Source: Prostheceraeus crozeri
Lineage: Eukaryota; Platyhelminthes; Polycladida; Euryleptidae
Direction: 5' to 3'
Assembly (NCBI GenBank): GCA_907163375.1
Contig: CAJQUW010002206.1
Span: 121,001-185,000 of the forward strand
DNA length: 64,000 nt
A program made the position numbers and the translations under genes. Under the pieces are notes generated by a model that saw only the letters and a list, made by a program, of their open reading frames with translations, made no database searches and was not told where the DNA came from. Every line of letters begins with the position of its first letter. Position 1 is the first letter of the stretch. Of the stretch, positions 34,875 to 45,595 are shown piece after piece.

Positions 34875-35298
34875 ATTGTGCTTAATTGAAATGGACTGGG
34901 AGGCGATTTCTGAACCGCAATCTGCTGCTAGGCCTAGGGCCGTCAGGTCCGAGGTCATAGCATATTGCGGTTCTGATATCTGAATTGCAATAATACTATG
35001 TTGAGGTTATCTATTATTTAGCCACAACATGCTAAATCGGTATATTGCGGTTCACTATTTTAACATTGAAAGATATGCGAACCTCAACACAATGTAGGAA
35101 AAAGGCGGACAGCAATGCTGCGAATACACATGGAGATATACGTTAACTGAGATTGCTAAATTATCTTTCACATGCATCGATGCAGATGTCATCATTACGA
35201 GATGCATTGCAATGTGATACCTGTGTCCTGTCAAACATGCTGGCAGTTAAACATTCCTTCTTTGTTCCAATTTCTACCGTAGCTAAATTACGCACAAT
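34875..35298 (+). mobile_element. TIR family M3, copy 1, with internal insert
   Basis: Starts ATTGTGCTTAATTGAAATG and ends AATTACGCACAAT, an inverted repeat. It aligns with copies at 45071-45236 and 50532-50690 through CAGCAATGC and ACACATG-rich segments and CATCATTACGAGATGCATTG. Compared with them it carries ~190 extra bases (about 34900-35085) with three GAACCGCAAT/ATTGCGGTTC motifs, so a second small hairpin element seems to be inserted. Confidence 0.65.
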
Positions 35299-35300
35299 AA

Positions 35301-35674
35301 CCAATGATCACAAACCATGAACTTTGGTAGTCATACACTGTAAATCGCTGGATACGAAAAATACATACAAACATATACCAAAATTACATACAATTTGAAA
35401 CTAACATCTGATACGAGATTCTCGTATGTTTACAGAGATCTGGTATGTTTTTCATACCAAATCTCACTTACTTTCGTATGTGATTGGTATGTAGCAATAC
35501 GAACTATTCTATCAGTGATTGGCTGTTTTACACTGAAATACGAGTTGTTGGTATGTTTTATATACGAGACCCGATGCAAATTCATCCTTATTCGCATGTC
35601 TTTGGTATGTATTTGGTATGTGCAGCTTTAAGTCACAAACCAATGATCATAAACCATGAGCTTTGGTAGTCATA
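35301..35674. repeat. 35-bp direct repeats flanking a partial M1 copy
   Basis: CCAATGATCACAAACCATGA and what follows at 35301-35335 is repeated in direct orientation at 35640-35674 (two differences). Between them is a partial M1 element. The repeat is far longer than a TA target duplication, so a local tandem duplication or a repair event took place. Confidence 0.8.
35334..35639 (+). mobile_element. TIR element family M1, partial copy
   Basis: Begins TACACTGTAAATCGCTGGAT like the full copy at 15237 and follows its first ~250 bases, with about 60 extra bases that the 58.3-58.6 kb copy also has. The right two thirds of the element, including the right terminus, is missing. Confidence 0.85.
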
Positions 35675-36017
35675 GAATTCAATCATAGTATCAAAGATTT
35701 CTATGCATCTGTATGCACAATCGAAGAAATCTTACAAATTAGGTGGCCTTAACAGTGTCCCTCTACACTTAAGCATACTGCCGTCAAGGTCTCCTACTTC
35801 ATTCATTGTTTCTTCCGTCTACAGCGATTTTTGATCACTAAATTCGCTTTTTAGCGTAGCCTCTGCTGCTTGTCTTGATGCATGATCTGAAGGACACAGT
35901 GCTCAAATCTTCACTTTCCAATCTATTTGCTGTTGTAAGTGCTTTTCTAGTCAATGTTGGTATTGAGACATTGAGAAGGGTATATTCATTGACGAAAAAT
36001 TATTGCAAAAAAGTAGT
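35675..36017. other. No recognisable feature
   Basis: Short AT-rich stretch. Nothing supported. Confidence 0.4.
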
Positions 36018-36110
36018 TGCCACTGGCTTCGCAGGAATTTTATTTTAATTCGAACACCCGATGTTTCCTCGCTCGAATTAAATATAAAATTCCTGCGAAG
36101 TCAGTGGCAA
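36018..36110. repeat. 93-nt hairpin with 37-bp stem
   Basis: TTGCCACTGGCTTCGCAGGA with following bases (36018-36054) is repeated in inverse at 36073-36110, with about three mismatches or wobbles, around an ~18-base loop. The size and stem would suit a microRNA precursor, but near-perfect pairing with equal complementarity on both strands fits a minimal foldback or hairpin-derived small-RNA source equally well. Confidence 0.7.
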
Positions 36111-36329
36111 ATAGTTTTTCTTTCAATGATTTATCCAGGAATGGCCTCAGTACATCAGATGCATCAGAAAAATTATTGTCGATATTGATGACAATCTCAT
36201 TTTTTCAACTGAATTTCTTTTGTTTCGCCTATGAATGATGGTTTAACGTCACTACTACCCTATAATGGCATCTTGGACGGTAGTGACACAGTCAGACTTA
36301 ATTATGGAGCTTTTTGATCTTTTAGTCCA

Positions 36330-36420
36330 ATTACCCTTCCTGGCGACTGACACTTGGGACTCCACCAATCAGACGATCGCTAGGACAAGCGATTAGCCAC
36401 TGTGCCACGGAGACCATAGA
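36330..36420 (-). repeat. tRNA-derived SINE remnant
   Basis: On the minus strand the sequence reads TGGCACAGTGGCTAATCGC, a near-perfect A box and D arm of a Leu/Ser-type tRNA. A possible anticodon stem CGCT...AGCG follows, and then a damaged B box (GGTGGAGTCCCAAGTG in place of GGTTCGAGTCC). The TTC of the B box is lost, so it is not a working tRNA. Confidence 0.6.
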
Positions 36421-36439
36421 TCAGTGGCGTCGCGTGCTC

Positions 36440-39400
36440 CCAGACCATAGGCCTTCGCTCGGCTTTGGAATACTATTTCTATACCAGACATTTTTATGTT
36501 ATAACATTAATTTTCACAAAAGATGAATTTTTAATATCAATTTCCCGAACATTTTTTAATGACAAGTGAATGTGCACATGAGAAGTTGATTGCTCATGTC
36601 GCCTAACCGCCTTACTCAAGGAGGTATATCACCTCTCTGTCCAGACCACATTTTCTCAAGAAAAAAAGGAGGAAGGGAAATATTTCCTTGCGTTTCTCAC
36701 GGCTGGTCAGCCACTTACATGTTTGAAATCTTGATACATTAAAATGTCTTGTGTAGTATTTCTTATTTCTTTTTCTGTGAGTACTTTCATTTTATATCAG
36801 GTGTTGGCCTACCTTGCTTGACGACTGTCAACTTTTCAGTATATCCCCTTCGGACGAAAGGCGTGATTATGAGCTCATCTACAGTACTAAACATAGCGTT
36901 ACATCAATCACGCAAAAACAAATCATGGAATTCTACGGAATCTGGGTGTTCGAGTCAGATGCATTGCTGTGCACTCATTGGCGAACGCTCATCATCTGAT
37001 CACAGTCTTATCTGAACGTCAGTCAGCTGCTATTGTTGACGTACTGGCTTCTCCGACGAGAAACGAAGGACAGCAACAATTGGGTTGCGCTTCCCTTTCT
37101 ATATTTAGGTACCGAGCCTCGATCAAAAATTGCGTAGAATTTCATTGTAAAAATTGGAGAAGGCAAAGCATTATGTCTATCGGGAAAGCCGATATTGTTG
37201 CGGGCGCGTGCGCTTGCTACCTCACACGCACACAACTCTCTTTCGCTCCGTCTGAACACACGACTAGCATGTGTGTCTAATCGTTAGAAGAAAAAAGCTG
37301 TGGTTCGTGCACACGCAGCAAAACTGTTCACTCTAAGGTTGAGCGTCTGATTTTGAGACGGACAGCTATCACGAGAAGCTATCGAATTTAAATGAAATAT
37401 AATGAATGATGACACCTTTCATTTTTATAAATGCTGGTAAATTATTAATTAGGATGCGCCGAAGGCCTCGCAGGTACGGAGAAGACGCCACTGCCATAGG
37501 TCATATGCATATATGAAACATGTAAGGGGATATAATGTTCAAATGAAATACTTCTTTTGAATTTCACGAACCTCATGACACAAAGTGCAAAACATTGCTT
37601 AGATTTCAGTAGAATCTTTTGCACTACATTTCAATAGAATCACTGTAATTTATTAGCGAGAGAGGGCCAGCGATAGATCCACAGGAAGTCAACGAAGTCT
37701 AAAAATCGCTACAAAAGTTGATAGAGGTACCTATATAAGGGAACTAAAAGCTGAAATGGACAAGGCGAGATGAAGCAGAGAGGTGATGGTATGGACTCTA
37801 TGGTATACGCCATAGAGGCAGTTATGGGCTTTATCCAACGATCACAAATTACTTCAATAATGTCGTACAAATTAGTTACATTGATCATTGTCAACTATCT
37901 GCCCATCACCGATGCTCGACATTTCTCATGGAATATTCAAAATTCCATTTCTGCTCGATGAAATCAGCACCAAAATCATTGAAATAGATCCTTCCTAATC
38001 CGTTGGTATGAATCTCCACAAGCTTGATTTTCATGGATGACATTCGACATTGCACGAGCTTCCCCAATGTCAAAACAGAGAAAAAAGTCTACGTATCTCC
38101 ATGAGTGAAGACCAAATCCCGAGACATTTGATCCTACGAACATTACAGTGCAGTGGCAAATATGCTGCTCCTTTCTGCTAAACTGTGAAACACAATCAAT
38201 GTTATATTACATGATCTGTGATTTCTATTACTTTCCGTCTATACTTCTTCTACGCGCGCACATACCTGCACTAAGAATCAGAAATCACTTGATCTGATGC
38301 TAGGGAATGTTTATGAATACGCGCGGGCGAGCGTTTATAGTTTGCGCGTCGTGTACGGTTGTCTGCGCTGCCGCTTGAACCACGGATGAACCGCTAAGGA
38401 TGTTCTGTCTTCCCTGAGCATGAAATTGAGGCACTATCACATTGTTTAGCCTCTGATACATGCAGACACATGAGACGCAAAGTCTATATAACAGGACTGC
38501 CGACAGATGTTGCAGCAATGTCCCGCGTAGCCGTGGATGTTTAGGGTCATGTGTAATTACGCGCAGTTGAGCGTGGCATGTCACGTAGTGTATGTACACT
38601 GACTAACCATTGATGATGCATCTGGAATATTATCATAACATACAAGAGATCTGCGTAAATATTTGCATAAACATACAGCTTTATTTTCTGAATATTTTCT
38701 GCTTTGATTTACATTCTCGCCCTCGTTCCACACCGACATCTGGCAATGCCTGACAAGTATTGTCCGAATGAACATTGATTGATTCTGTTGATGACCGATA
38801 AAAAGGATTCACTATGTAACTTAATCTTCCATTACATGCAGCAATCAGTGACTAACTTTGATGTGGTCATCTATGCCTGGACGCAGATATCTGAAGCTAG
38901 AAGCAATACAACTCCGACACTCTGCTGGCTTTGCTGTGTCGCCTAAGGTATTCTAGCTTGCATTACTCCGAGGCGTGCCGTAGTTCATTATTATTGACTG
39001 ATGTTCGTTGATAATATCGTTTTACAAGCTCTTGAAGTATTCTTATTGACTCTTATTGCACCACACCCCCGGTCTCCGCTTAGATTACAAATGTAAAGCA
39101 TTGAAAATGCTTAAATGAATACTGAAAATAACCTTCTTTATTTAAACAAGATACTGTTAATATTGCAGTATTTGCTGTTGCTGAGAGATAATGTGTAAAG
39201 CAACAGAAGAAATCAAAGCAATTGCAAAAAATAATGATATGATGATACTGTGCGAATTTAATGGATGAACTAGCGATATTCTACCAGCAGCTCTAGCTAA
39301 TTCAACTGCAATGTGGAACATACAGCTTTCTGCTATTGCCACACCATTATTTAGTGATGTTATACTAAACCTGCCTTTTAATGATTTATCTTTACTAAGA

Positions 39401-39605
39401 AAGACACTTCCATGCTCAAACCGTCTTTCATCAGATTCAGCTCATGAAATCAGTTCATTTATGCTGGCGAGCCCATCACATCGAAGGTTGCATGGAAAAT
39501 TGAATTTAAGGAAACTTGAATCATTTCAAAATGCTCTAGAGGCTGGAATCACGCTTCTGTGGAAGAGCTTTAATGACCATTATTAAGAACTACCTATTCT
39601 TTTAT
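36440..39605. other. No supported gene
   Basis: Frames at 36749-37280, 38300-38599 and 39311-39586 have no recognisable domains or clear splice borders. A GC-richer patch with CGCGCGGGCGAGCG and TTGCGCGTCG lies at 38315-38350. I found no tandem repeats or terminal repeats. Confidence 0.4.
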
Positions 39606-39805
39606 GTTGGAGACCTTAGTCATGTTCATATGTGGCAGGTCCTTAGCCATGTTTATATCTAGGAGCTCTTAGCCATGTTCATATTTAGGTGTCCTAAGCC
39701 ATATGATCATACGAGTATGTAGGAGCTCTCAGCCATGTTTAGTCCATATCTAGCAATGTACATATCTAGGAGCTCTCAGCCATGTTCATATCTAGGATAT
39801 CATAG
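39606..39805. repeat. Degenerate ~32-bp tandem repeat
   Basis: Six or so imperfect copies of TAGGAGCTCTCAGCCATG and TTCATATC, of uneven length, directly downstream of an unassigned 91-codon frame. Confidence 0.8.
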
Positions 39806-40734
39806 CTATTTTTCACTGTCATAATTTACAGCCTATCTTCAAATTCATTTTTTCTTTCATCTAATACAAGATATGACATTCTCAGAGTTCCTTCCATGTT
39901 GACATTTCAAGTAATGAGAATAGAGAATAGATATTTCTTGCAAGTATTCATTCTCTATCTGACGTAGAATTACGCAGCATCCTGCTACGAGAAAAAGGAA
40001 ACTTGTTGTTTAACTTGCTGAGTGCCATTAATCTGCATGACGCCGGAAGTTGCTCTATAAAATTTTCTCTAGATTTATGTACGAGTATTTGAACAATCAC
40101 TGAATTGTGTATTAAATGGAAGAAGATTTGATTTACAACTTGTTACTCTGAGAATCTCTGTCAATATCACAAGGTATTTATAGCTGTACCTTGAAGGAAC
40201 TTTAAGTTGAAATGTTCTCATATCATTGAGTATTTTGCGTGAGTTTCATTTCTTCGGCTACAGCTTTTGAGACAAATACTGGATAACCCACTTATGATGT
40301 ACTTTTGGCTATAGGATAGCATTTCCAATTACATATCATGCATTTAGCTGCGCCACGCATCTAACGGATCTGATTATCCGCATTTTCAGGTGCCATTTAT
40401 GAAGCTCGGTGCCCTGGACATGATGATAGTCGACCATTTCATCAGCAGGCAGGGTTAGCATATTCAAAACGACATTAAAAAAACCCGTGGGTTTAGGGCT
40501 TTTTAAATAGAAGGTTGGGTTATTTAAAATAGTAGATTGTGGTTGTAAATGCAAGCTGTATGTCATCAGATCGGAACTTCAACAGCTTATCCAACTTTGA
40601 AACTCCATTTGGTGAATGAGCGTGGTCTCAGACTTTTGTTAGTAGTTGTACATATCTTACTCTAATTAGTAGAATTGTATAGTTATTCTATATTGCTGTT
40701 TCTGGGTGATTTGATCAGTCTGTTATCATTTAAT
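39806..40734. other. No recognisable feature
   Basis: AT-rich sequence leading into the LINE 3' end. The 5' limit of that LINE is not visible. Confidence 0.4.
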
Positions 40735-41711
40735 TTTCACGATCGAAAGAATTTCCATACTTGCTGGTTATTTTGTAATAGTCACATCAGGCGTCCCCCA
40801 AGGGTCCATCCTTGGACCATCCCTATTTCTCATGTTTATCAATGATATTCCGTCTTCTCTTCGTTCATGCGAATCGTTGATGTTTGCTGATGACTTGAAG
40901 CTTTTTAAGCGTGTTTCCACTGAAAGTGATTGTCAGGATCTGAAAAATGCTTTGAACTGTCTAGTACATTGGTGCTCCAAGTGGAAGATGTCATCAAATA
41001 TTGGCAAATGTTTTTTTCTTGAACTTTTCACTGAAACGATCCCGAAATGTGGACTATGATTATGTCATCGGTGACATTATTCTGAGCCGCGTGAGTCATA
41101 TGAAAGATCTGGGAGTTTATTTTTCTTATAACATGTGTTTTTCGACTCACATCAATCACATACTCAAAAAGGCTTTTCGAATGCTGGGGTTCGTAAGGCG
41201 AATGTTGAAGCCTTTCAAAGATGTGGATCTATTAAAGAAATTATACAATTCGCTTGTGCGGTCATCTTTGGACTATTGTTCGCCTATTTGGTCGCCGGAA
41301 GCGAAATATATGAAAGAAAGAATCGAAAGAGTTCAAAAGGTTTTTGTCAAAGAATTATGTTTTCATAGAAGAATCATGTACAGCAGTCAACTGTATGCTG
41401 ATCACTGCACATCTTTTGGACTTACGACTTTGGAGAATAGACGAAGCATCTTTGACTTCATATTTTTACATAAGGTTCTTCACAGTCATGTAAATTGTCC
41501 TTTTCTTGTGTCATCCATCAGCTTCAAATTACCAAATCGGAGAACGAGACATACCAATGTTCTCACCTACGAATCACACCGTGGTCTTCTGATTCGGAAG
41601 CATGACTTTATTCCTCGAACAATCACGATGCTCGGCTGCATTTCTGACATCGACTTATTTGACTTCAATCATGCAAGATTCAAGCGCATCATAAAGACAC
41701 GTTTTACATGA
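40735..41711 (+). pseudogene. LINE reverse transcriptase, C-terminal half
   Basis: Non-LTR reverse transcriptase that would copy its own RNA at a nicked target. In order: TSGVPQGSILGPSLF (fingers/palm block), FINDIPSSL, then MFADDLKLF with the catalytic FADD (40860-40910). The 'LGVYFSYNMCFSTHI' block (from about 41110), SSLDYCSPIWSP and IERVQKVF follow, all standard Jockey/CR1-clade landmarks. The frame shifts at a seven-T run (41011-41017), between the frame ending at 41059 and the frame starting near 41001. The remaining 236 codons are then open to a stop at 41711. The N-terminal endonuclease and the first half of the polymerase are absent. The long open frame suggests a fairly recent copy, and the T-run shift could be a sequencing error. 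Confidence 0.92.
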
Positions 41712-41950
41712 TGCGGATGTTGTTTTTAAAATTCATTCCTCTGACTATATTATTTTCATTTCAACTTCAATTTTTTTAAAAAGTGACTGTAACTGGCGAA
41801 AGCTGTAATAGCCACACTTTTTGTTATGAACATTTTTGGATCATTGATTTTAGTATCACGAAATCATGGACGTGATATTATGCGCTCAGTTGCATCACTG
41901 AATTTGTTCTCATTGGAATAAATACTGAACTAGATAATCTACTGATGTCA
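40735..41950 (+). mobile_element. 5'-truncated Jockey/CR1-type LINE
   Basis: Contains the second half of the reverse transcriptase and the C-terminal region, then a ~240-base 3' UTR with CTGTAACTGGCGAAAGCTG and AATAAATACTG near its end. The truncated 5' end is typical of LINE insertions. No poly-A tail or target duplication is clear. Confidence 0.75.
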
Positions 41951-42527
41951 AAATTTCTTACAATTTCATGTGCATACATAATTATTAACCCACTTAGACG
42001 TTTAGCCTGAATTATGTCTTCTTATCTCATACCGAAAGAATTGTCTCGGTAGTAGAAAAAGAATAAGACGTGTATTTCAGATAATGAAGAAATATTATGC
42101 TCTGAGTAGTTTGATACTTCGGACATAACCGACTATCAATATCTGTCTCAAATTCGATCGTACGTCCATCAATTGGTGAATGTATTTTAAAAAATCAGTA
42201 GAAAATTTCTACTGCAGCAGATGATATTAAAGGTATTTCTAGTTATGATACCGGACAATAATATGCCGGAAGCAATGTGAGAAACAATTTGCTTGCTTGA
42301 ATCAGGAATTCTATAAATATTGAAGGACTGAATGAAGAATAAAACTTTGAAAATGTGGTGTGAAATACGAAGTCATCCCATTCAACAAAGCTCATCATCA
42401 CAAATGTCAATCTTTGTAGATATCATGAAAATAAGTTAGTCCTGTAGTACAGCATGTATGCAAATATAGTATGCTACAATAACAATTCAATGAATAACTT
42501 TATCAAATCTCAACAGGTGTTTTATCA
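41951..42527. other. No recognisable feature
   Basis: AT-rich sequence. Nothing supported. Confidence 0.4.
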
Positions 42528-42610
42528 GTCGTGGGTAGGTTCGAACCACCGACGTTGGAGCTAGAGGACGTGCAAGCATCACTCTATAGCCTCAAGGCCA
42601 CCGAACCATC
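42528..42610 (-). repeat. tRNA-derived SINE head, Leu/Ser type
   Basis: The minus strand has a perfect B box GGTTCGAACC within a T arm that can pair (GGTGG with CTACC, loop TTCGAAC), and an A-box-like TGGCCTTGAGG about 60 bases upstream. The long spacing suits a tRNA with a large variable arm. The acceptor ends do not pair, so it looks like a SINE head or a tRNA pseudogene. Confidence 0.6.
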
Positions 42611-43626
42611 TGTCGAGAGAGTGGATTAGCAAGGAAGGCAATGCTTTAACGAGAGGTAAATAGTATGGGGTTGTAAAAGGGAGTTCAATGCGAAGGATTA
42701 TTTATATTTATTTTCTTGCACGTCAGTCACATCTGAAAAGTTTTAAAGGCTGAAATATATCTTTAGTGTCAACAGTGCCTTACTTGTTTCATAGTTCATA
42801 AATTGCAATGGAATGTTGAAGTCTAAAGAACTTACAAAAGTTTCATATAGTTCCGAAAAAAGGAAAGGCTATTATTTACTGATCTTAGGTACGACGTTGC
42901 GAATCATCAAGCTGTGACGTCATCAAATGTATAACACATCAGCGGAGATTATCTGCGAAACTGTAGTGCTATTTTTATTGCTTTTGACATAAAACTCTTT
43001 TTTGAAGAATCGATTAGCGTGTAATCTAAAGAACCATTCATTAACATTTTGAAATGACAGTGCACTTTTACAAATTCCTTCTTGCAAGTTTCCTTCGTAT
43101 TTTCAAAAATGATTGAGAACAATCTTAGCAGATGAGATTAAACAGAAATAAAATGAATAAAATCTTTGGTCACCATGGCAACAATGGAATACATGCTATT
43201 GACGTCAAATAACTATAATTGTCTTATTTCTAGGTCTTCTAAGTTGATGAAGCAGTAAGAAGATAAGCAACCTCCAAGAAGTATTGACGTTAAATTTGGA
43301 AAAATAACTTATCCATAAAATCAATCCGGAAACCACTGCTGATTTCACAAAAATATTTTGTACTCACTACCTTGTACTCTTTTCTCTTTTCTTTGGACTA
43401 GGAAGATTATAATGAACAGCTGCTACTTCCAAATCAATGTTGCTAGATCTTAAGGAGGAATCACGCAGGAAGACTTTTGTCTCTAATTTGATTAGTGAAG
43501 TTCTCTTCATCAAGATCATCAAATTACTTTTGAAACAATCTTGAACAGCAATAAGAGTAATCTCAAAACTGCCTTGAAAAGAAGCGCTAACCACTCGAAA
43601 CTGTCATTCTTCATGGAATGAGTATC
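42611..43626. other. No supported gene
   Basis: The minus frame at 43367-43594 ends near AAGGTAGTGAGT, which resembles a splice donor, but I found neither an acceptor nor a recognisable domain. Possible exon, unproven. Confidence 0.3.
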
Positions 43627-44291
43627 TCGACCGGCAGGCCGAATATGACACTTCCACAGAGTGATGCACACCCTATGCCTAATACGAATCTGCGCGTCAG
43701 CCGAGTTTAGTGAGTTCCTCTTCTTGTCAGACGGGATCAAAGAAAATCCAATAGAATGAAGATCGCAGTTTTTTGGCAAAAAGGAAACTTTCTATGTCTT
43801 ATCAACTGAAACGTACGTATTAAGTTTAGAGCCATAATTCTTGACATGATATGGTTTCAGGTCATTTCCTATCATATATATGTGATATCATGCTTATCAT
43901 CGGCGACGCATATGACGTGGAGAAGCATGCTGTTGGTGCTCGCCGACAGTAGGATAGCTTCATGGATGAATGTTCATCGACGAGATGGGAAATGATCTGA
44001 AGACATTCTATGTCAAAACGTATAAAGAAAAACTGCAATCTGCGTCCCATTGGAGCAGCTTGTGTCAATCTTTGATCCCGTCTGACAAAAAGAGGAGCCA
44101 ACAAAAACTCGACAGACGCGCAGATTCATAGTAGGCATAGGGTGTACATCATTCTGTGAAAGTCTCATTCTCGGCCTCGTTCCCTGCAGAAACTCGTTCT
44201 GGTTGCCGGACTATGAGGTGCACATCATTCTGTGAAAGTCTCATTGTCGACCTCGTTCTCTGCACAAACTCGTGCTGGCTGTCGGAGTAGT
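43627..44291. mobile_element. Foldback family F1, copy 2, rearranged
   Basis: Shares TGATGCACACCCTATGCCTA, GAGTTCCTCTTCTTGTCAGA and the CCGGCAG end with the 11.8-kb copy. The left end lacks about 25 bases between CCGGCAG and GCCGAAT. The right terminus GGTTGCCGGACTA ends at 44213, and then a second copy of the last ~75 bases follows (44218-44291), ending in a diverged CTGTCGGAGTAG. Confidence 0.8.
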
Positions 44292-44794
44292 TCTATTCCT
44301 TTAATATTGCGGAGTGTCGGACTTCTACAATTTCCAAAAATTAGAAAGGGAGCACTAATAATTTCTTGAAAATTTATTTGTTCCATATGCTTGAACAAGC
44401 GCGAACAAGTTCGAACAGTTAAGACTACGAATGCATCATCTATCCAGTTTCATGCATTTTCAGAATGAGATTTTGTCTGATTCCCAAACTGCATCGAGAA
44501 GTTTTCATTATAGAAATCTGACACTGTATTATATGATCAGACATGACAATACGTGAAATTTCTCAGCGTCCTGTGTGAAGATTCACATTCTCATTTGATT
44601 CTTCGTAAGATTCGGCAACATTGACTAACCATTAACAAACAGCTCGTTTCCATTCTCCAACAAAATCAAATAAAACCTAAACGCTTGTTTTCTATGATTT
44701 AAATTTGCATTTACAATCATTTATGCCGCTAATAGGAATCATGAACACTAACATGTCAAAGAAGTACAAGAAAACTTGAAGATGGACAACTTAC
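44292..44794. other. Presumed intron downstream of the receptor exon
   Basis: AT-rich sequence. Relative to the minus-strand receptor gene this is the start of the next intron. I found no 45-base follow-on exon here. Confidence 0.4.
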
Positions 44795-44949
44795 CACATC
44801 AATGATCTGTTGTAATGATGCTTTGAAGTTTACCTCCAGCGGAGTTGTGTCATTCTCCACAGGTCTCTCCAACACGTTGTGAGCACCTTTTCTGTATTTG
44901 TCAAAGAGGAAATTGAGCAACTTTTTCTCGTATTTGCCGGCAGAAACAA
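44795..44949 (-). CDS. Nicotinic acetylcholine receptor-type subunit, exon 2
   Basis: One internal exon of a Cys-loop ligand-gated ion channel, whose product would be a membrane subunit opened by acetylcholine or a similar ligand. It encodes 51 whole codons: VSAGKYEKKLLNFLFDKYRK, then GAHNVLERPV, then ENDTTPLEVNFKASLQQIID and V. The order 'KLLxxLxxxY...ERPVxNxxxPLxVxFxxxLxQIIDV' is the N-terminal helix and first strand of nicotinic receptors. On the minus strand a pyrimidine-rich tract and TTTTGCAG form the acceptor. The exon ends GATGTG followed by GTAAGT, a strong donor. The acceptor is phase 1 and the donor is phase 0, and the stop after IIDV matches exon 2 of alpha7-type genes. GAHN before LERPV is a small insertion relative to common subunits. 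The frame continuing upstream to 45013 is intron. No other exons were found, so subunit type and integrity of the gene are unknown. Confidence 0.85.
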
Positions 44950-45070
44950 CTGCAAAATCAAAGAGATGCCTTGAATTCGATGATGGTGATGGCATGTTCA
45001 TGTATATGTTCATGTCGATTTCAAGGACTACCGCAAAATCTATCGTAGAGAATGCTATGCGGTTTTATTT

Positions 45071-45236
45071 ATTAATTGAAATGAAATGGGCAGTAATGCT
45101 ACGAATACACATGTAGATACACGCTGATTGAGATTTCAAAAATATCTTTCACATGCATAGATACAGAAATCATCATTGCGGGATACATTGCTGCCTTCCT
45201 TTTTCCACATTGTACCATAGCTCAATTACGCACAAT
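45071..45236 (+). mobile_element. TIR family M3, copy 2
   Basis: Retains TTAATTGAAATG near the left end, the core ACACATGTAGATACACGCTG and ATCTTTCACATGCATAGATA, and the right terminus CAATTACGCACAAT. It lies in the presumed first intron of the receptor gene. The left terminus is slightly truncated. Confidence 0.7.
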
Positions 45237-45328
45237 ATAACAATCATGCCTGATTTTGAAAGTATTGATGAGTCGCACAGCCGAGGCTGCAAAGATCATT
45301 GATGCATAAAAAAGCTAGACTTGATTAC

Positions 45329-45595
45329 TACTGCAATGAACGCGTGCTTTGATTCATGCACATGTAAAAGTCTGTGAAAGTTTCAGGCTACGTACATACT
45401 GTAGAAAGTGGTCTTTGTTTCAGAAGCCGGCATCAATGAAATAATACCGCATAGCATTCACTACAATCGTTGTTTTTGCCGGCTTCTGAATCAAAGACCA
45501 CCATCTATGTACATGTATGAAGCCTGAAGCTTCCACAGATTTCTACATGCACATGTATCATGGCACGCATTCACTAGATACAGTAGTTCAATACA
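45329..45595. mobile_element. Foldback element with ~110-bp arms
   Basis: The left arm (about 45329-45433) and right arm (about 45478-45595) are inverted copies with moderate divergence and a ~45-base loop. The inner stem CAGAAGCCGGCA/TGCCGGCTTCTG is perfect. No other copy was found in the window. Confidence 0.7.

Noticed and set aside
43367-43594. Second host exon with a donor-like AAGGTAGTGAGT
   Set aside because: No acceptor at a fitting position and no resemblance to receptor exons.
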